Of a stretch of DNA of 50,518 nucleotides, positions 8,478 through 18,117 are shown one piece after another. The notes beneath the pieces are model-generated. The model ran no database searches and was not told the origin of the DNA. It saw only the letters and a program-made list of their open reading frames with translations. Both the position numbers and the translations under genes were made by a program. Location: positions 1 through 50,518 of the forward strand of contig NZ_JAAALA010000031.1 of assembly GCF_009905535.1 (NCBI RefSeq), written 5' to 3'. The stretch's first letter is position 1; the number at the start of each line of letters is the position of its first letter. The DNA is from Caulobacter sp. SLTY (lineage in GTDB: Bacteria > Pseudomonadota > Alphaproteobacteria > Caulobacterales > Caulobacteraceae).

Positions 8478-9767
8478 TCAGATACGGGCGATCCGCAACA
8501 GCCTCGGCCGCTCGATGACCACATCCAGCCGCTCCAGCCGATCAATGGCGTCGGTCAGGACCGACTCCGCAATCGCATGGGTAGTCAGCACGATGGGCAC
8601 GCCGCCGGCGTCCTCGACTGGCTTCTGCAGGAAGCTGTCGATGGAGACGCCGCTGCCGGCCAGGGTTTCGGACACCGCCGCGATCACGCCGGGCTGGTCC
8701 TTTACCAGCAGGCGAAGGTAGGCCTTGCCCACCCGCCGGGTCGGGGCCACGGCGATGAAGGGGGCCAGGATCGCGGCCGGCGATTGGAACACCGGGCGGC
8801 GGGAGGCGGTCATGACGTCTGCAATGTCGGCGGCCACGGCGGCGGCGGTCGGACCGGCGCCCGCGCCGGGCCCCTGCAGGAAGATGCGGCCGATCCGGCT
8901 GCCTTCGATGAACAGGGCGTTGGTGGCGCCGCGCGTCTCGGCGAGTGGGTGGCCGAAGGCGACCAGGCTGGGGTGCACGCGCACCGCCACCCCATCATCG
9001 GTCTTCTCGGTCGAGGCGATCAGCCGGATGCGGTAGCCGAGGTCCTTGGCCAGGGTGATGTCGAGCTGTTCGACTTGGTCGATCCCCTCGATCTCGGCGG
9101 CGGCGTAGTTGGGGGCGCAGCCGAAGGCCAAGGCGGCCAGGATGCTGATCTTGTGAGCCGCGTCGAAGCCGCCGACGTCCATGGTCGGGTCGGCCTCGGC
9201 GTAGCCCAGCGCCTGGGCGTCGGCGAGAACCTCTTTGAAGCCCCGGCCCTTGGCCTCCATCTCGCTGAGGATGAAGTTGCAGGTGCCGTTGAGGATGCCG
9301 GCCAGGGCCGAGACGTCGTCCCCGACCATCGCCTCGCGCAGCATCTTCACCGCCGGGGTGCCGCCCATGACGGCGGCCTCGAACAGCAGGGGGACGCCGG
9401 CGGTCTCGGCCAGGACGGCGAGTTCCGCGCCATGCTCGGCGATCAGCGCCTTGTTGGCGGTGACCACCGGCTTGCCGGCCTTCAGCGCCGCCTCGACGGC
9501 CGCCTTGGCCGGGCCGTCGGAGCCGCCGACGAGTTCGACGAAGATGTCGATGTCGGGGCTGGAGGCCAGCGCCACCGGGTCGTCGAACCAAGCCAGGCCC
9601 GAGATATCGACCGGCCGGGGCCGAGAGCGGTTGCGAGCCGAGACCGCCGTGACCACCGCCCGGTCGCCGGCGGGGGCAAAGTCAGGCCGGTCGCTGAGAA
9701 ACTGCAGCAGACCGCCGCCCACGGTGCCGAGGCCGGCGACGCCGATGCGCCAGGTCTTCTGTGTCAT
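8478..9767 (-). CDS. hom: Homoserine dehydrogenase (monofunctional, ACT domain)
   Basis: The enzyme reduces aspartate semialdehyde to homoserine, the branch point to threonine and methionine. The 429-residue protein has the N-terminal NAD(P) motif GVAGLGTVGGGLLQF. The substrate/catalytic region PTMDVGGFDAAHKISIL carries the conserved lysine. The C-terminal ACT domain (about residues 345-425, starting near VKDQPGVIAAVSE) is the usual site of threonine feedback. There is no fused aspartokinase. It starts 10 bases after the aminotransferase stop, so the two form one unit. Confidence 0.95.
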   Translation of the reverse strand: MTQKTWRIGVAGLGTVGGGLLQFLSDRPDFAPAGDRAVVTAVSARNRSRPRPVDISGLAWFDDPVALASSPDIDIFVELVGGSDGPAKAAVEAALKAGKPVVTANKALIAEHGAELAVLAETAGVPLLFEAAVMGGTPAVKMLREAMVGDDVSALAGILNGTCNFILSEMEAKGRGFKEVLADAQALGYAEADPTMDVGGFDAAHKISILAALAFGCAPNYAAAEIEGIDQVEQLDITLAKDLGYRIRLIASTEKTDDGVAVRVHPSLVAFGHPLAETRGATNALFIEGSRIGRIFLQGPGAGAGPTAAAVAADIADVMTASRRPVFQSPAAILAPFIAVAPTRRVGKAYLRLLVKDQPGVIAAVSETLAGSGVSIDSFLQKPVEDAGGVPIVLTTHAIAESVLTDAIDRLERLDVVIERPRLLRIARI

Positions 9768-9776
9768 GCCGATCCC

Positions 9777-10997
9777 CTACTGAGCCGCCAGCGCATTGTG
9801 CGCCCGGCCCAGGATCTCGCCGGAGTTGGCGAGGAACTTCTTCACATTGCGGGCCGCCTGGCGGATGCGCTGTTCGTTCTCGACCAGGCCGATGCGGACA
9901 TAGCCCTCGCCGTATTCGCCAAAGCCGGCGCCCGGCGCGACGGCCACGCCGGCCTCCTCGACTAGCAGCTTGGCGAACAGCATCGAGCCCGCTTCCCTGA
10001 ACTGTTCGGGGATCGGGGCCCAGGCGAACATCGAGGCGGGGGGCGAGGGAATGTCCCAGCCGGCCTGGGCCATCGACTTCACCAGAGTGTCGCGGCGGCT
10101 CTTGTAGGTGGCGCGGATCTCGTCGACGCAGTCCTGCGGGCCGTTGAGCGCCGCCGCGGCCGCCACCTGGATCGGGGTGAAGGCGCCGTAGTCGAGGTAG
10201 GATTTCACCCGCGCCAGGGCCGAGCACATCCGCTCGTTGCCGACCACCATCCCGACCCGCCAGCCGGCCATGGCGTAGGTCTTCGACAGACTGTTGACCT
10301 CGACCGCGCAATCCTTGGCGCCATCGACCTGGAGCACGGACGGCGGCGGGTTGTCGTCGAAATATATCTCCGAATAGGCGACGTCGGAGATGACCAGCAG
10401 GTCGTGCTTCTTCGCCAGCTGGATGGCGTCCTTGTAGAAGTCGAGGTCGACCCATTGGGCCGTCGGGTTGGACGGGTAGCTGAGGATCAGCACGCTGGGC
10501 GGCGGCACGCTGTGGCGAACCGCGCGGCCGACACCGGAGAGATACTCTTCCGGCGAGAGGGCCGGCACATGGCGGATCACCCCGCCGGCCATGATGAAGC
10601 CGAAGGCGTGGATCGGGTAAGCCGGGTTGGGGCAGATGATCACGTCGCCGGGGGCGGTCAGGGCGTTAGCCAGGTTGGCGAAGCCCTCCTTGGAGCCGAG
10701 GGTGGCGATCACCTCCCGGTCCGGGTCCAGCTTCACCCCGTAACGGCGCCCGTAATAGCCGGCCATGGCGCGGCGCAGGCCGATAATGCCCTTGGAGGCG
10801 CTGTAGCGGCCGGACTTCGGATCACGGGCCGTCTCGACCATCTTGTCGACGATGTGCTTGGGGGTCGGCATATCGGGGTTGCCCATGCCGAAATCGATAA
10901 TGTCGACCCCCTGGCCGCGCAGGCGGGCCTTGATCTTGTTGACCTCCTCGAAGACGTAGGGAGGCAGGCGTCGGATACGGTGGAAATCGGTCGTCAT
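9777..10997 (-). CDS. alaC: AlaC-type pyridoxal-phosphate aminotransferase
   Basis: The 406-residue class I/II aminotransferase has the PLP lysine K239 in SLSKTYAMAGWR, with N177 in YPSNPT, D205 and Y208 completing the cofactor site. Overall it resembles the glutamate-pyruvate (alanine) aminotransferase AlaC and related LL-diaminopimelate aminotransferase-like enzymes. Alanine transaminase is the most likely role, but an aspartate-family substrate is possible given the neighbouring hom gene. The start at 10997 (MTTDFHRI) fits the family; the upstream in-frame ATG at 11057 adds 20 unalignable residues. Confidence 0.85.
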   Translation of the reverse strand: MTTDFHRIRRLPPYVFEEVNKIKARLRGQGVDIIDFGMGNPDMPTPKHIVDKMVETARDPKSGRYSASKGIIGLRRAMAGYYGRRYGVKLDPDREVIATLGSKEGFANLANALTAPGDVIICPNPAYPIHAFGFIMAGGVIRHVPALSPEEYLSGVGRAVRHSVPPPSVLILSYPSNPTAQWVDLDFYKDAIQLAKKHDLLVISDVAYSEIYFDDNPPPSVLQVDGAKDCAVEVNSLSKTYAMAGWRVGMVVGNERMCSALARVKSYLDYGAFTPIQVAAAAALNGPQDCVDEIRATYKSRRDTLVKSMAQAGWDIPSPPASMFAWAPIPEQFREAGSMLFAKLLVEEAGVAVAPGAGFGEYGEGYVRIGLVENEQRIRQAARNVKKFLANSGEILGRAHNALAAQ

Positions 10998-11115
10998 TTC
11001 AGGCTCGTGCGCCGCTATCGGCGCTGCGGGAGCGGGTGTTGAGCATGGATAGCCCACGCGATGGGCTCAACCAAGCCAGCTGTTGGAAGATTATGCCCCC
11101 GCTGCCCGTAGAGAC

Positions 11116-11571
11116 CTACTTCGGCGACGGGGGCGGCTTAGCTCGCGCACGGGCGGCGGCGGCGAAGGCCTCGGACTCGGCGATCTCGGCGTCGGTCGGG
11201 GCGCGGATGTCGCCGGTGTCGGCGCGGGCCCGCTCGGCGAAGGCCTCGCTGGCGTCGAGCTGCCAGGTTTCCGGGGCGGTGTCGGCCCGCACGGCCTGGC
11301 CGGCCAGGGTCTGGCTCTCGACCTCCGTGCGGAAGCTTTCGGCGGCCGGCAGGTCCGTCGGCGGGGCCGGGATGTCGGCGAAGCTGGGATAGTTGCCGGG
11401 CTTGGCCAAGACCGCTTCGATCTGAGCCTTGGCAGGGGAGTTCGGATCGACAGCCACCTCGTCGAACACCGAACTGCTGGCGCATCCGCCCAAGGCGAGG
11501 GCGCCCAGCGCTAGCGCGCCGAGCAGAACCAGCGCGGTGCTGGAAAACAAATCGCGGGGTTGGCCGTTCAT
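11116..11571 (-). CDS. Small lipoprotein, function unknown
   Basis: The 151-residue product begins with a lipoprotein signal peptide ending in the lipobox LGGC near residues 26-29. The mature part is rich in Ala, Glu, Asp and Pro and contains FADIPAPPTDLPAAESF; the tail is AARARAKPPPSPK. This pattern occurs in short hypothetical lipoproteins of Caulobacterales. The start could also be the ATG at 11586. I prefer 11571 because GGA lies six bases upstream, though neither site has a strong ribosome-binding sequence. It is divergent from phaC, with 75 bases between the start codons. Confidence 0.7.
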   Translation of the reverse strand: MNGQPRDLFSSTALVLLGALALGALALGGCASSSVFDEVAVDPNSPAKAQIEAVLAKPGNYPSFADIPAPPTDLPAAESFRTEVESQTLAGQAVRADTAPETWQLDASEAFAERARADTGDIRAPTDAEIAESEAFAAAARARAKPPPSPK

Positions 11572-11646
11572 CCTAAGTCCGGTCATATGCGATGATTGCG
11601 ACGAACGAAAGGGCGGCTCAGCGTCCTTCAGGTGAGGATACCGTGC

Positions 11647-13602
11647 ATGGCCCGGGCAACGACGACCACTTCGACGACCAAGCCGAAGGCCACGAAGCCC
11701 AAGACCGTCAAGGCCGCCAAGCCGAAAGCTCCACCGACCGACCGCAAGGAGGCCGCCGCCCAGGCGACCGCGCCCGAGCCGCCGAAGGCCGACGCCCCTT
11801 CCCTGCCGGATCCGGCCGCCTTCATACCGCGCGAGCAGCGGGAGCAGTTCGAGAAGCTGTCGGCAAACCTGGCCCGCGCCGCCATCACCGCCCAGGGAGC
11901 CATCGCCGAGGCCGCCCTGCGCCAGGCCGACGCCCCGGCGGCGCTGAACACCGACCCTTTCCACGTCGGCCCGGCCCTGACCCAGGTGATGGGCAAGCTG
12001 GCCAGCGAGCCTGACCGCATGCTGCGGGCCCAGGCGGATCTCTTCTCCCGCTATCTGGACCTCTGGCAAAACACCGCCAAGCGGATGGCCGGCGAGCAGG
12101 TCGAGCCGGTTGTCGCGCCCGCCAAGGGCGACAAGCGGTTCAACGATCCGGACTGGGGCGCCAACCCGGTCTTCGACGTGATGAAGCAGTCCTACCTGCT
12201 CACCTCCAACTGGCTGAACGGGCTGGTGTCGGAGGTCGAGGGTGTCGATCCGCTCGAGAAGCGACGGGTCGAGTTCTTCATGAAGATGCTGACCGACGCG
12301 GTCAGCCCCTCCAACTTCCTGATGAGCAACCCAGCCGCCCTGCGCGAGGCGGTGGCCACCGGCGGCGAGAGCCTGGTGCGGGGGATGGAGCAGTTCGCCG
12401 AGGACCTGGCCCGCGGCGGCGGCCAGCTGTCGATCAGCCAGACCGACATGGACGAGTTCGTGGTGGGTGAGAACGTCGCCACCGCGCCCGGCAAGGTCAT
12501 CTACCAGAACGACATCCTGCAGCTGCTGCAGTTCAATCCGACGACCGAGCAGGTGCGGGAGATCCCGCTGCTGCTGTTTACGCCCTGGATCAACAAGTTC
12601 TACATCACCGACCTTCGGCCCGATAACAGCCTGATCCGCTGGCTGACCGGCCAGGGCTTCAGCGTCTTCGTCACCAGCTGGGTGAACCCCGACGAAAAGC
12701 TCGCGGCCAAGACCTTCGAGGACTACCTGGTCGAGGGCATCTACGACGCCACCGCCCAGGTGATGAAGCAGGCCGGCACCGAAAAGGTGAACACCGTCGG
12801 CTACTGCATCGGCGGTACGCTGCTCAGCTGCGCCCTGGCCCACATGGCCGCCAAGGGCGACAAGCGGGTCAATTCCGCCACCTTCTTCGCCGCCCAACAG
12901 GACTTCGCCGAGGCCGGCGACCTGCGGCTTTTCGTCGACGAGGGCTGGCTGAAGGACATCGAGGCCCAGATGGACAAGGCCGGCGGCTTCCTGCCCGGCA
13001 AGTCGATGGCCGATACGTTCAACGCCCTGCGCGGCAACGACCTGATCTGGTCGTTCTTCGTGAACAACTACCTGATGGGCAAGGAGCCCAAGCCCTTCGA
13101 CCTGCTGTTCTGGAACAGCGACCAGACGCGGATGCCCAAGGCGCTCCACCTGTTCTATCTGCGCAATTTCTACAAGGATAACGCCCTGGCGGAGGGCAAG
13201 CTGACCCTGGATGGGGTGAAGCTGGACCTGTCGAAGGTGAAGACGCCGATCTACGTTCAGTCGAGCCGCGAGGACCATATCGCCCCGTTCCGCAGCATCT
13301 ATCGCGGGGCCAAGCTGTTCGGCGGGCCGGTCACCTTCACCATGGCCGGCAGCGGCCACATCGCCGGAGTGATCAACCACCCCAACGCCAGGAAGTACCA
13401 GCACTGGACCAACAGCGCCCTGCCCGCCACCGTCGAGGAATGGGTCGCCGGCGCCGTGGAGCATCCGGGCAGCTGGTGGCCCCACTGGGCGGCCTGGCTC
13501 AACGAGCGGTCGGGCGAGATGGTCCCGGCGCGGGACCCGACCAAGGGGCCGCTGAAGCCGATCGAGGATGCGCCGGGGTCGTTCGTGAAGGTGCGGAGCT
13601 AA
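11647..13602 (+). CDS. phaC: Poly(3-hydroxyalkanoate) synthase, class I
   Basis: PhaC polymerises hydroxyacyl-CoA into storage polyester at the surface of PHA granules. The 651-residue protein has the lipase-like box GYCIGG with nucleophile C387, D543 in SSREDHIAPF and H571 in GSGHIAG. The Cys-Asp-His spacing of 156 and 28 residues is close to that of known class I synthases. It is about 60 residues longer than typical because of an N-terminal Lys/Ala/Thr/Pro-rich segment (residues 1-50). The ATG at 11647 is preceded by AGGTGAGGA. Its stop overlaps the stop of the convergent GNAT gene by four bases. No phaA, phaB or phasin gene is in view. Confidence 0.94.
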   Translation: MARATTTTSTTKPKATKPKTVKAAKPKAPPTDRKEAAAQATAPEPPKADAPSLPDPAAFIPREQREQFEKLSANLARAAITAQGAIAEAALRQADAPAALNTDPFHVGPALTQVMGKLASEPDRMLRAQADLFSRYLDLWQNTAKRMAGEQVEPVVAPAKGDKRFNDPDWGANPVFDVMKQSYLLTSNWLNGLVSEVEGVDPLEKRRVEFFMKMLTDAVSPSNFLMSNPAALREAVATGGESLVRGMEQFAEDLARGGGQLSISQTDMDEFVVGENVATAPGKVIYQNDILQLLQFNPTTEQVREIPLLLFTPWINKFYITDLRPDNSLIRWLTGQGFSVFVTSWVNPDEKLAAKTFEDYLVEGIYDATAQVMKQAGTEKVNTVGYCIGGTLLSCALAHMAAKGDKRVNSATFFAAQQDFAEAGDLRLFVDEGWLKDIEAQMDKAGGFLPGKSMADTFNALRGNDLIWSFFVNNYLMGKEPKPFDLLFWNSDQTRMPKALHLFYLRNFYKDNALAEGKLTLDGVKLDLSKVKTPIYVQSSREDHIAPFRSIYRGAKLFGGPVTFTMAGSGHIAGVINHPNARKYQHWTNSALPATVEEWVAGAVEHPGSWWPHWAAWLNERSGEMVPARDPTKGPLKPIEDAPGSFVKVRS

Positions 13603-14039
13603 AGCTCAAGCCGCAGCTTCGGCCGCTCCCAAGTGATTTCCCCGATCGGGGGCGACACCCCGACATCCACCGCTCCCATCCGCCGGTAGAACTCAGCCGC
13701 CCGCGGGTTCGAGCTGATCACCACGGCCGTCGCTTCGAGTGCCCTCGCCCTGTTAGCCATATGCTCGAACAGCCGCCGTCCGACGCCCTTCCCCTGGGCG
13801 GCATTGGCGGTGAAGAAGAGGTCGAGTTCCCAGACCGGACCCTCGTGCGGGATCAGCTGGTAGAAGCCCATCGCCACGCCGTCCTCCTCGTCCAGCCAGA
13901 CCTCATCGGCATGGGCGAAGGTCCAGCGAGAAACGAAGGCGGCGATCATCGCCCGCGCGGCCGGGGCCTCATAGCCATTGCTCTCGCTCATCAGCGCAAC
14001 CAGGGCCGCGCGGTCCTCCGGCCTCGCCCGGTGGATCAT
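13599..14039 (-). CDS. GNAT family N-acetyltransferase
   Basis: The 146-residue protein has the GNAT fold. The acetyl-CoA pyrophosphate-binding loop is AAQGKGVGRRLFEHM near residues 79-93 (Q/R-x-x-G-x-G/A pattern), and the C-terminal motif B is NPRAAEFYRRMGAVDVG. The substrate cannot be predicted. Its ATG overlaps the lpdA stop by one base (TGATG), so it is the last gene of the pyruvate dehydrogenase cluster, probably by translational coupling. Confidence 0.85.
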   Translation of the reverse strand: MIHRARPEDRAALVALMSESNGYEAPAARAMIAAFVSRWTFAHADEVWLDEEDGVAMGFYQLIPHEGPVWELDLFFTANAAQGKGVGRRLFEHMANRARALEATAVVISSNPRAAEFYRRMGAVDVGVSPPIGEITWERPKLRLEL

Positions 14040-15442
14040 CAGATGTGCAGCGGCCGGGCGTAGGCGTCGAGCGCCGCCTCGTGCATGGCCTCGCTCATGG
14101 TCGGGTGCGGGAAGACGGTGGCGAACAGGTCTTCCTCCGTCGCCTCCATGGTCATGGCGATGGCATAGCCCTGGATCATCTCGGTGACCTCGTGGCCGAT
14201 CATGTGGGCGCCGAGCAGGGCCCCGGTGTTGGCGTCGAACACCGTCTTGACGAACCCGTCCAGTTCGCCCGCGGCGATCGCCTTGCCGTTCACCTTGAAG
14301 GGGAAGCGGCCGACTTTCACCTCATGGCCGGCCGCCTTGGCGGCGGCTTCGGTCAGGCCGACGGAGGCGACCTGCGGCGTCGCATAGGTGCAGCCGGGGA
14401 TCGGGGCGGTCAGGTTGGGGGTCTTGAAGCCGGCGATGTACTCGATGCAATGAACACCCTCGTGCATCGCCTTGTGGGCCAGCCAGGGAGCACCGGCGAC
14501 ATCGCCGATCGCATAGAGGCCCGGCACGTTGGTGACGCCGTGCTTGTCGGTCGCCACATGGCCGCGGTCCAGTTTCAGGCCCAGGGTCTCCAGGCCCATG
14601 TTGTCGGTGTTGGGACTGATGCCGATGGCCACGATGGCCACGTCGGCGGCCAGGGTCTCGGCCTTGCCGCCGACTTCCAGATCGACGCTGACGCCGGACT
14701 TGCTCTTGGCCAGCTTGGACACCTTGGCGGCAACCCGGAACTTGATGCCGCGCTTCTCGAACGCCTTGTGGGCGGCCTTGGAGATCTCCTCGTCCTCGAC
14801 CGGCAGGATGCGGTCCAGCGCCTCGATCACCGTCACCTCCGAGCCCAGCGCCCGATAGAAGCTGGCGAACTCGATGCCGATCGCGCCCGAGCCGATGACC
14901 ACCAGGCTCTTGGGCGCGCTCTTGGGAACCAGCGCCTCGCGGTAGGTCCAGATGCGCTCGCCGTCCGGTTCGAAGCCGATGGCCGGGATGGTGCGGGCGC
15001 GGGCGCCGGTGGCCAGGATGACATGCTTGGCAGTCACCGTGCGGCTGCCGCCGGCCTTCAACGCCACGACCGCCTTGGGCGCGCCAGCCGCCTTCTCAAG
15101 CTTCGCAGTCCCCTCGATGACCTCGATCTTGTGCTTCTTCATCAGGAAGGCGACGCCGGCGGTCAGTTGCTTGGCCACCCCGCGCGAGCGCTCGACCACC
15201 TTGCCGAAGTCGAACGACCGGCCCTGCACGGACAGGCCATAGGCCTCAAGGTGCCCCAGCTGCTCGTAGACCTCGGCGGTCTTCAGCAGCGCCTTGGTCG
15301 GGATGCAGCCCCAGTTGAGGCAGATGCCGCCCAGGTTCTCCCGCTCCACGATGGCGGTCTTCAGGCCCAGCTGGCTGGCGCGGATGGCAGTCACATAGCC
15401 GCCGGGGCCGGCGCCAATGACGATCACGTCGAAATCGCTCAA
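14039..15442 (-). CDS. lpdA: Dihydrolipoyl dehydrogenase (E3)
   Basis: This 467-residue flavoprotein reoxidises dihydrolipoamide on E2 and passes electrons to NAD. The FAD-binding motif VIVIGAGPGGY is at residues 7-17. The redox disulfide is C41/C46 in GGICLNWGCIPTK. The NAD motif VVIGSGAIGIEFASF is near residue 180, and the C-terminal catalytic HPTMSE supplies the active-site His-Glu pair. It lies at the end of the pdh cluster and is likely dedicated to pyruvate dehydrogenase. Confidence 0.95.
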   Translation of the reverse strand: MSDFDVIVIGAGPGGYVTAIRASQLGLKTAIVERENLGGICLNWGCIPTKALLKTAEVYEQLGHLEAYGLSVQGRSFDFGKVVERSRGVAKQLTAGVAFLMKKHKIEVIEGTAKLEKAAGAPKAVVALKAGGSRTVTAKHVILATGARARTIPAIGFEPDGERIWTYREALVPKSAPKSLVVIGSGAIGIEFASFYRALGSEVTVIEALDRILPVEDEEISKAAHKAFEKRGIKFRVAAKVSKLAKSKSGVSVDLEVGGKAETLAADVAIVAIGISPNTDNMGLETLGLKLDRGHVATDKHGVTNVPGLYAIGDVAGAPWLAHKAMHEGVHCIEYIAGFKTPNLTAPIPGCTYATPQVASVGLTEAAAKAAGHEVKVGRFPFKVNGKAIAAGELDGFVKTVFDANTGALLGAHMIGHEVTEMIQGYAIAMTMEATEEDLFATVFPHPTMSEAMHEAALDAYARPLHI

Positions 15443-15446
15443 CGGT

Positions 15447-16397
15447 TCACTCCGTGAAGAAATAGTCGGGCGGCAGGAACTTCAGCGCCTGCCAGATGAA
15501 GAAGACGAAGCTCAGCCCCAACCAGACGGCCGTGTAGGCGGCGCTGATCAGGCCGCCCTTGACCACCGCCCCGAACCAGCTGCGCCCGTAGTAGGTCTTG
15601 AGGCCGATGGTCAGGTAGACTTGGTAGGCGAGCAGCACCAGTCCGAGGCCGATCTTGGGCCCGGCCATGTTCCACAGCGCTCCCCCGATCATCAGCAGGT
15701 AAAGGGTCGTGTGGCCCCAGAGCGAAAAGATGAAGTGGTCGGCCAGCAGCGTGCTCCGACCGTAGAGAGGCCAGATCATCAGGGCATACAGTGGCATCAG
15801 CAGCCAAAGGGCCCGGGGCGCCCAGGTGGCGATATCGTCATTGATCACCTGCGGCTTCTCGACCGCCAGCAGCAGCGCGGCGAGGAAGGCGCGGTTACCC
15901 TCGTCGGCGAGATTTTTGCTGGCATTCTTCAGGGCGGCCGCGACCTCGGGATGGGGCGTGGCCGGGTCTTCAGGCATCAGGGTCCGGGCCTGGATGTAGA
16001 ACCCCTTCATCTCCGTCGTGCCGTCCGCAAGCTCCGAGACGACGACCGGCCCATCGGTGCGCCGCACCTCGAACTGCATCATGCTGACGCCCGTGATCCC
16101 CAGGAACAGGAAGAAGACCAGCGAGGCGCTGACATAGAGCTTGAACGGCGAGAGGTAGCGTTTGCGATCGCCGTCCCGCAGGCCGCGCAGGATGCGGCCC
16201 GGATCGAGCAGCAGGTCGCGCAGGGTGTGGGGAACATGCTCGGTGAAGCTGAAGATGTTGTCGAGCGCGTCGGCAAACAGGAACTTCAGCTCCCTCCGTG
16301 GCGGCTGGCTGTCCTCGCCGCAGGCATGGCAGAACCGCCCGACCAGCGGCGATCCGCAGTCGTCGCAAAGCCTCTCGCTGGCGGTCTCGGGCGGCAA
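15447..16397 (-). CDS. DUF3667 membrane protein with N-terminal zinc ribbon
   Basis: The 316-residue protein starts with a CxxC-x8-CxxC zinc ribbon (CDDCGSPLVGRFCHACGE, residues 11-28). It continues with the DUF3667 N-terminal region (FLFADALDNIFSF, then RDLLLDPGRILRGLRDGDRKRYLSPFKLY) and several membrane helices: one near residues 90-105 and four in the last 140 residues. No activity is known for the family. It lies between pdhC and lpdA, with 10 bases to pdhC and 4 to lpdA, so it is in the same transcript although it has no known role in the complex. Confidence 0.82.
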   Translation of the reverse strand: MPPETASERLCDDCGSPLVGRFCHACGEDSQPPRRELKFLFADALDNIFSFTEHVPHTLRDLLLDPGRILRGLRDGDRKRYLSPFKLYVSASLVFFLFLGITGVSMMQFEVRRTDGPVVVSELADGTTEMKGFYIQARTLMPEDPATPHPEVAAALKNASKNLADEGNRAFLAALLLAVEKPQVINDDIATWAPRALWLLMPLYALMIWPLYGRSTLLADHFIFSLWGHTTLYLLMIGGALWNMAGPKIGLGLVLLAYQVYLTIGLKTYYGRSWFGAVVKGGLISAAYTAVWLGLSFVFFIWQALKFLPPDYFFTE

Positions 16398-16407
16398 GGC
16401 GCCGGCC

Positions 16408-17733
16408 TCAGACGATCATGGTCAGCGGGTCTTCAATCAGCGACTTGAACACCTGCAGGAAGCGCGCGCCGATGGCCCCGTCGACCACCCGGTGGTCGCA
16501 GGTCAGGGTGACGGTCATCACCGTGGCGATGGCCAGTTCGCCGTTCTTCACAACGGGGCGCTGCTCGCCGGCGCCGACGCTCATGATGCAGCCCTGCGGC
16601 TCGTTGATGATCGAGGCGAAGGACTTGATTCCCATCATGCCGAGGTTGGAGACCGAGAAGGTGCCGCCCTGGAACTCCTCGGGCTTCAGCTTGCGGTCGC
16701 GGGCGCGGGCGGCGAGGTCCTTGGCCTCGATAGCGATCTTGGCCAAGCCCTTGGTGTCGGCCTTGCGGATGATCGGGGTGATCAGGCCGCCGTCGATGGC
16801 CACGGCCATGGCGATGTCGGCGTGGTGGTGCATGGCCAGCCCCTCGGGGCTGTAGCTGGCGTTGGCTTCCGGCACCCGCTTGAGAGCCACGGCCACGGCC
16901 TTCATCACCAAGTCGTTGACCGAAACCTTGACCCCGTCCTTCTCCAGCATGGCGTTGATCTTGGAGCGCGCGGCCAGCAGGCCGTCGATCTCCAGGTCGA
17001 TGGTCAGGGGGAAGTGGGGGATGTCGCGGAAGCTATCGGTCATCCGGCGGGCGATGGTCTTGCGCATGCCGTCGAGCGGGACGAGGTCGTAGCTGCCGTC
17101 GGGGATGCCCATCTGGGCCAGGGATTGCGGCGCGCGGGCCGGGGCGGACGCGGGCGCCGCGCCGGGGAAGGAAGGCGCCTCGGCGGGAGCCTTGCCGCGG
17201 GCAGCGTCGACGTCGGCCTTGACGATGCGGCCGTGCGGGCCGCTGCCCTTCAGGGCCGCGAGGTCGAGCCCGGCGGCCTGAGCCAGCCGCTTGGCCAGCG
17301 GTGAAGCGAAGATGCGGTCGCCCGAGCCGTTCAACGTGGCGGGCGCCGGCGCCTTGGTGGTGGCGCCGGTCTCGCCAGCGGCCTGCGATGGGGCGGCGGG
17401 AGGGGGCGCCGCCTTGGCGGCCTCTGGCGTGGGTTCAGGCTTGGCTTCCGCCTTGGGGGCCTCAGCCTTGGGAGCCGGCGCGGGCGCCTCACCCTCCCCG
17501 GCCAGGCGGGCGATGGGGGTGTTGACCTTCACGCCCTCGGTCCCGGCGTCGACCAGGATGGCCTCGACCACGCCCTCGTCAACGGCCTCGACCTCCATGG
17601 TCGCCTTGTCGGTCTCGATCTCGGCGATCACGTCACCGGCTTTCACCGTGTCGCCGGGCTTCACATGCCACTTGGCCAGCGAGCCTTCCTCCATGGTCGG
17701 CGACAGGGCGGGCATCAGAATTTCAATGGACAT
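16408..17733 (-). CDS. pdhC: Pyruvate dehydrogenase E2 (dihydrolipoamide acetyltransferase)
   Basis: The core of the pyruvate dehydrogenase complex transfers acetyl from lipoamide to CoA. The 441-residue protein has one lipoyl domain (residues 1-80, lipoylated K43 in ETDKATME), an Ala/Pro/Lys linker, and a peripheral-subunit-binding domain (about 140-180: [15 protein letters not shown]...[11 protein letters not shown]). The C-terminal catalytic domain ends near [14 protein letters not shown], which carries the catalytic His. The lipoyl domain is almost identical to that of PdhB in this cluster. Confidence 0.95.
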   Translation of the reverse strand: MSIEILMPALSPTMEEGSLAKWHVKPGDTVKAGDVIAEIETDKATMEVEAVDEGVVEAILVDAGTEGVKVNTPIARLAGEGEAPAPAPKAEAPKAEAKPEPTPEAAKAAPPPAAPSQAAGETGATTKAPAPATLNGSGDRIFASPLAKRLAQAAGLDLAALKGSGPHGRIVKADVDAARGKAPAEAPSFPGAAPASAPARAPQSLAQMGIPDGSYDLVPLDGMRKTIARRMTDSFRDIPHFPLTIDLEIDGLLAARSKINAMLEKDGVKVSVNDLVMKAVAVALKRVPEANASYSPEGLAMHHHADIAMAVAIDGGLITPIIRKADTKGLAKIAIEAKDLAARARDRKLKPEEFQGGTFSVSNLGMMGIKSFASIINEPQGCIMSVGAGEQRPVVKNGELAIATVMTVTLTCDHRVVDGAIGARFLQVFKSLIEDPLTMIV

Positions 17734-17778
17734 GGCGCGGCTCGTTGTTGGCTCTGCTTTGGAACTGGGAAAGGCGCA

Positions 17779-18117
17779 TCAATAGAGCCTTCCGCCGATG
17801 GGAACGGGACGGTCGGGGCCGATCAGCATGACCTCGCCGTCGGCGTCGGGAACGCCCAGGGTCAGCACCTCGGACATGAAAGGCCCGATCTGGCGCGGCG
17901 GGAAGTTGACCACCGCCAGGACCTGGCGACCGACCAGGCTCTCGACCGGATGATTGCTGACGATCTGGGCCGAGGACTTCTTGACCCCGATGTCGCCGCC
18001 GAAATCGATGCGCAGCTTGATCGCGGGCTTGCGCGCCTCGGGGAACGGCTCGGCGGCGATCACCTCGCCGACCCGGATGTCGACCTTCAGGAAGTCGTCG
18101 AGCACGATCTCAGGCAT
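17779..18117 (-). CDS. CsaA-like tRNA-binding-domain protein
   Basis: This 112-residue protein is a single OB-fold of the EMAP-II/Trbp111/CsaA family. The signature KVDIRVGEVIAAEPFPEARKP is near residues 10-30, and SAQIV...LVGRQVLAVVNFPPRQIG follows in the core. Such proteins bind tRNA structure or act as secretion-related chaperones, but the physiological role is unclear. It starts 8 bases inside the end of the GFA gene and ends 45 bases before pdhC, so it is a guest inside the pyruvate dehydrogenase operon. Confidence 0.87.
   Translation of the reverse strand: MPEIVLDDFLKVDIRVGEVIAAEPFPEARKPAIKLRIDFGGDIGVKKSSAQIVSNHPVESLVGRQVLAVVNFPPRQIGPFMSEVLTLGVPDADGEVMLIGPDRPVPIGGRLY

Noticed and set aside
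11116..13485. A 789-codon open frame on the strand opposite phaC
   Set aside because: It has the skewed Gly/Val/Arg/Leu/His composition of high-GC antisense frames and no domain. Only the last 151 codons, which are a lipoprotein outside phaC, are a real gene.
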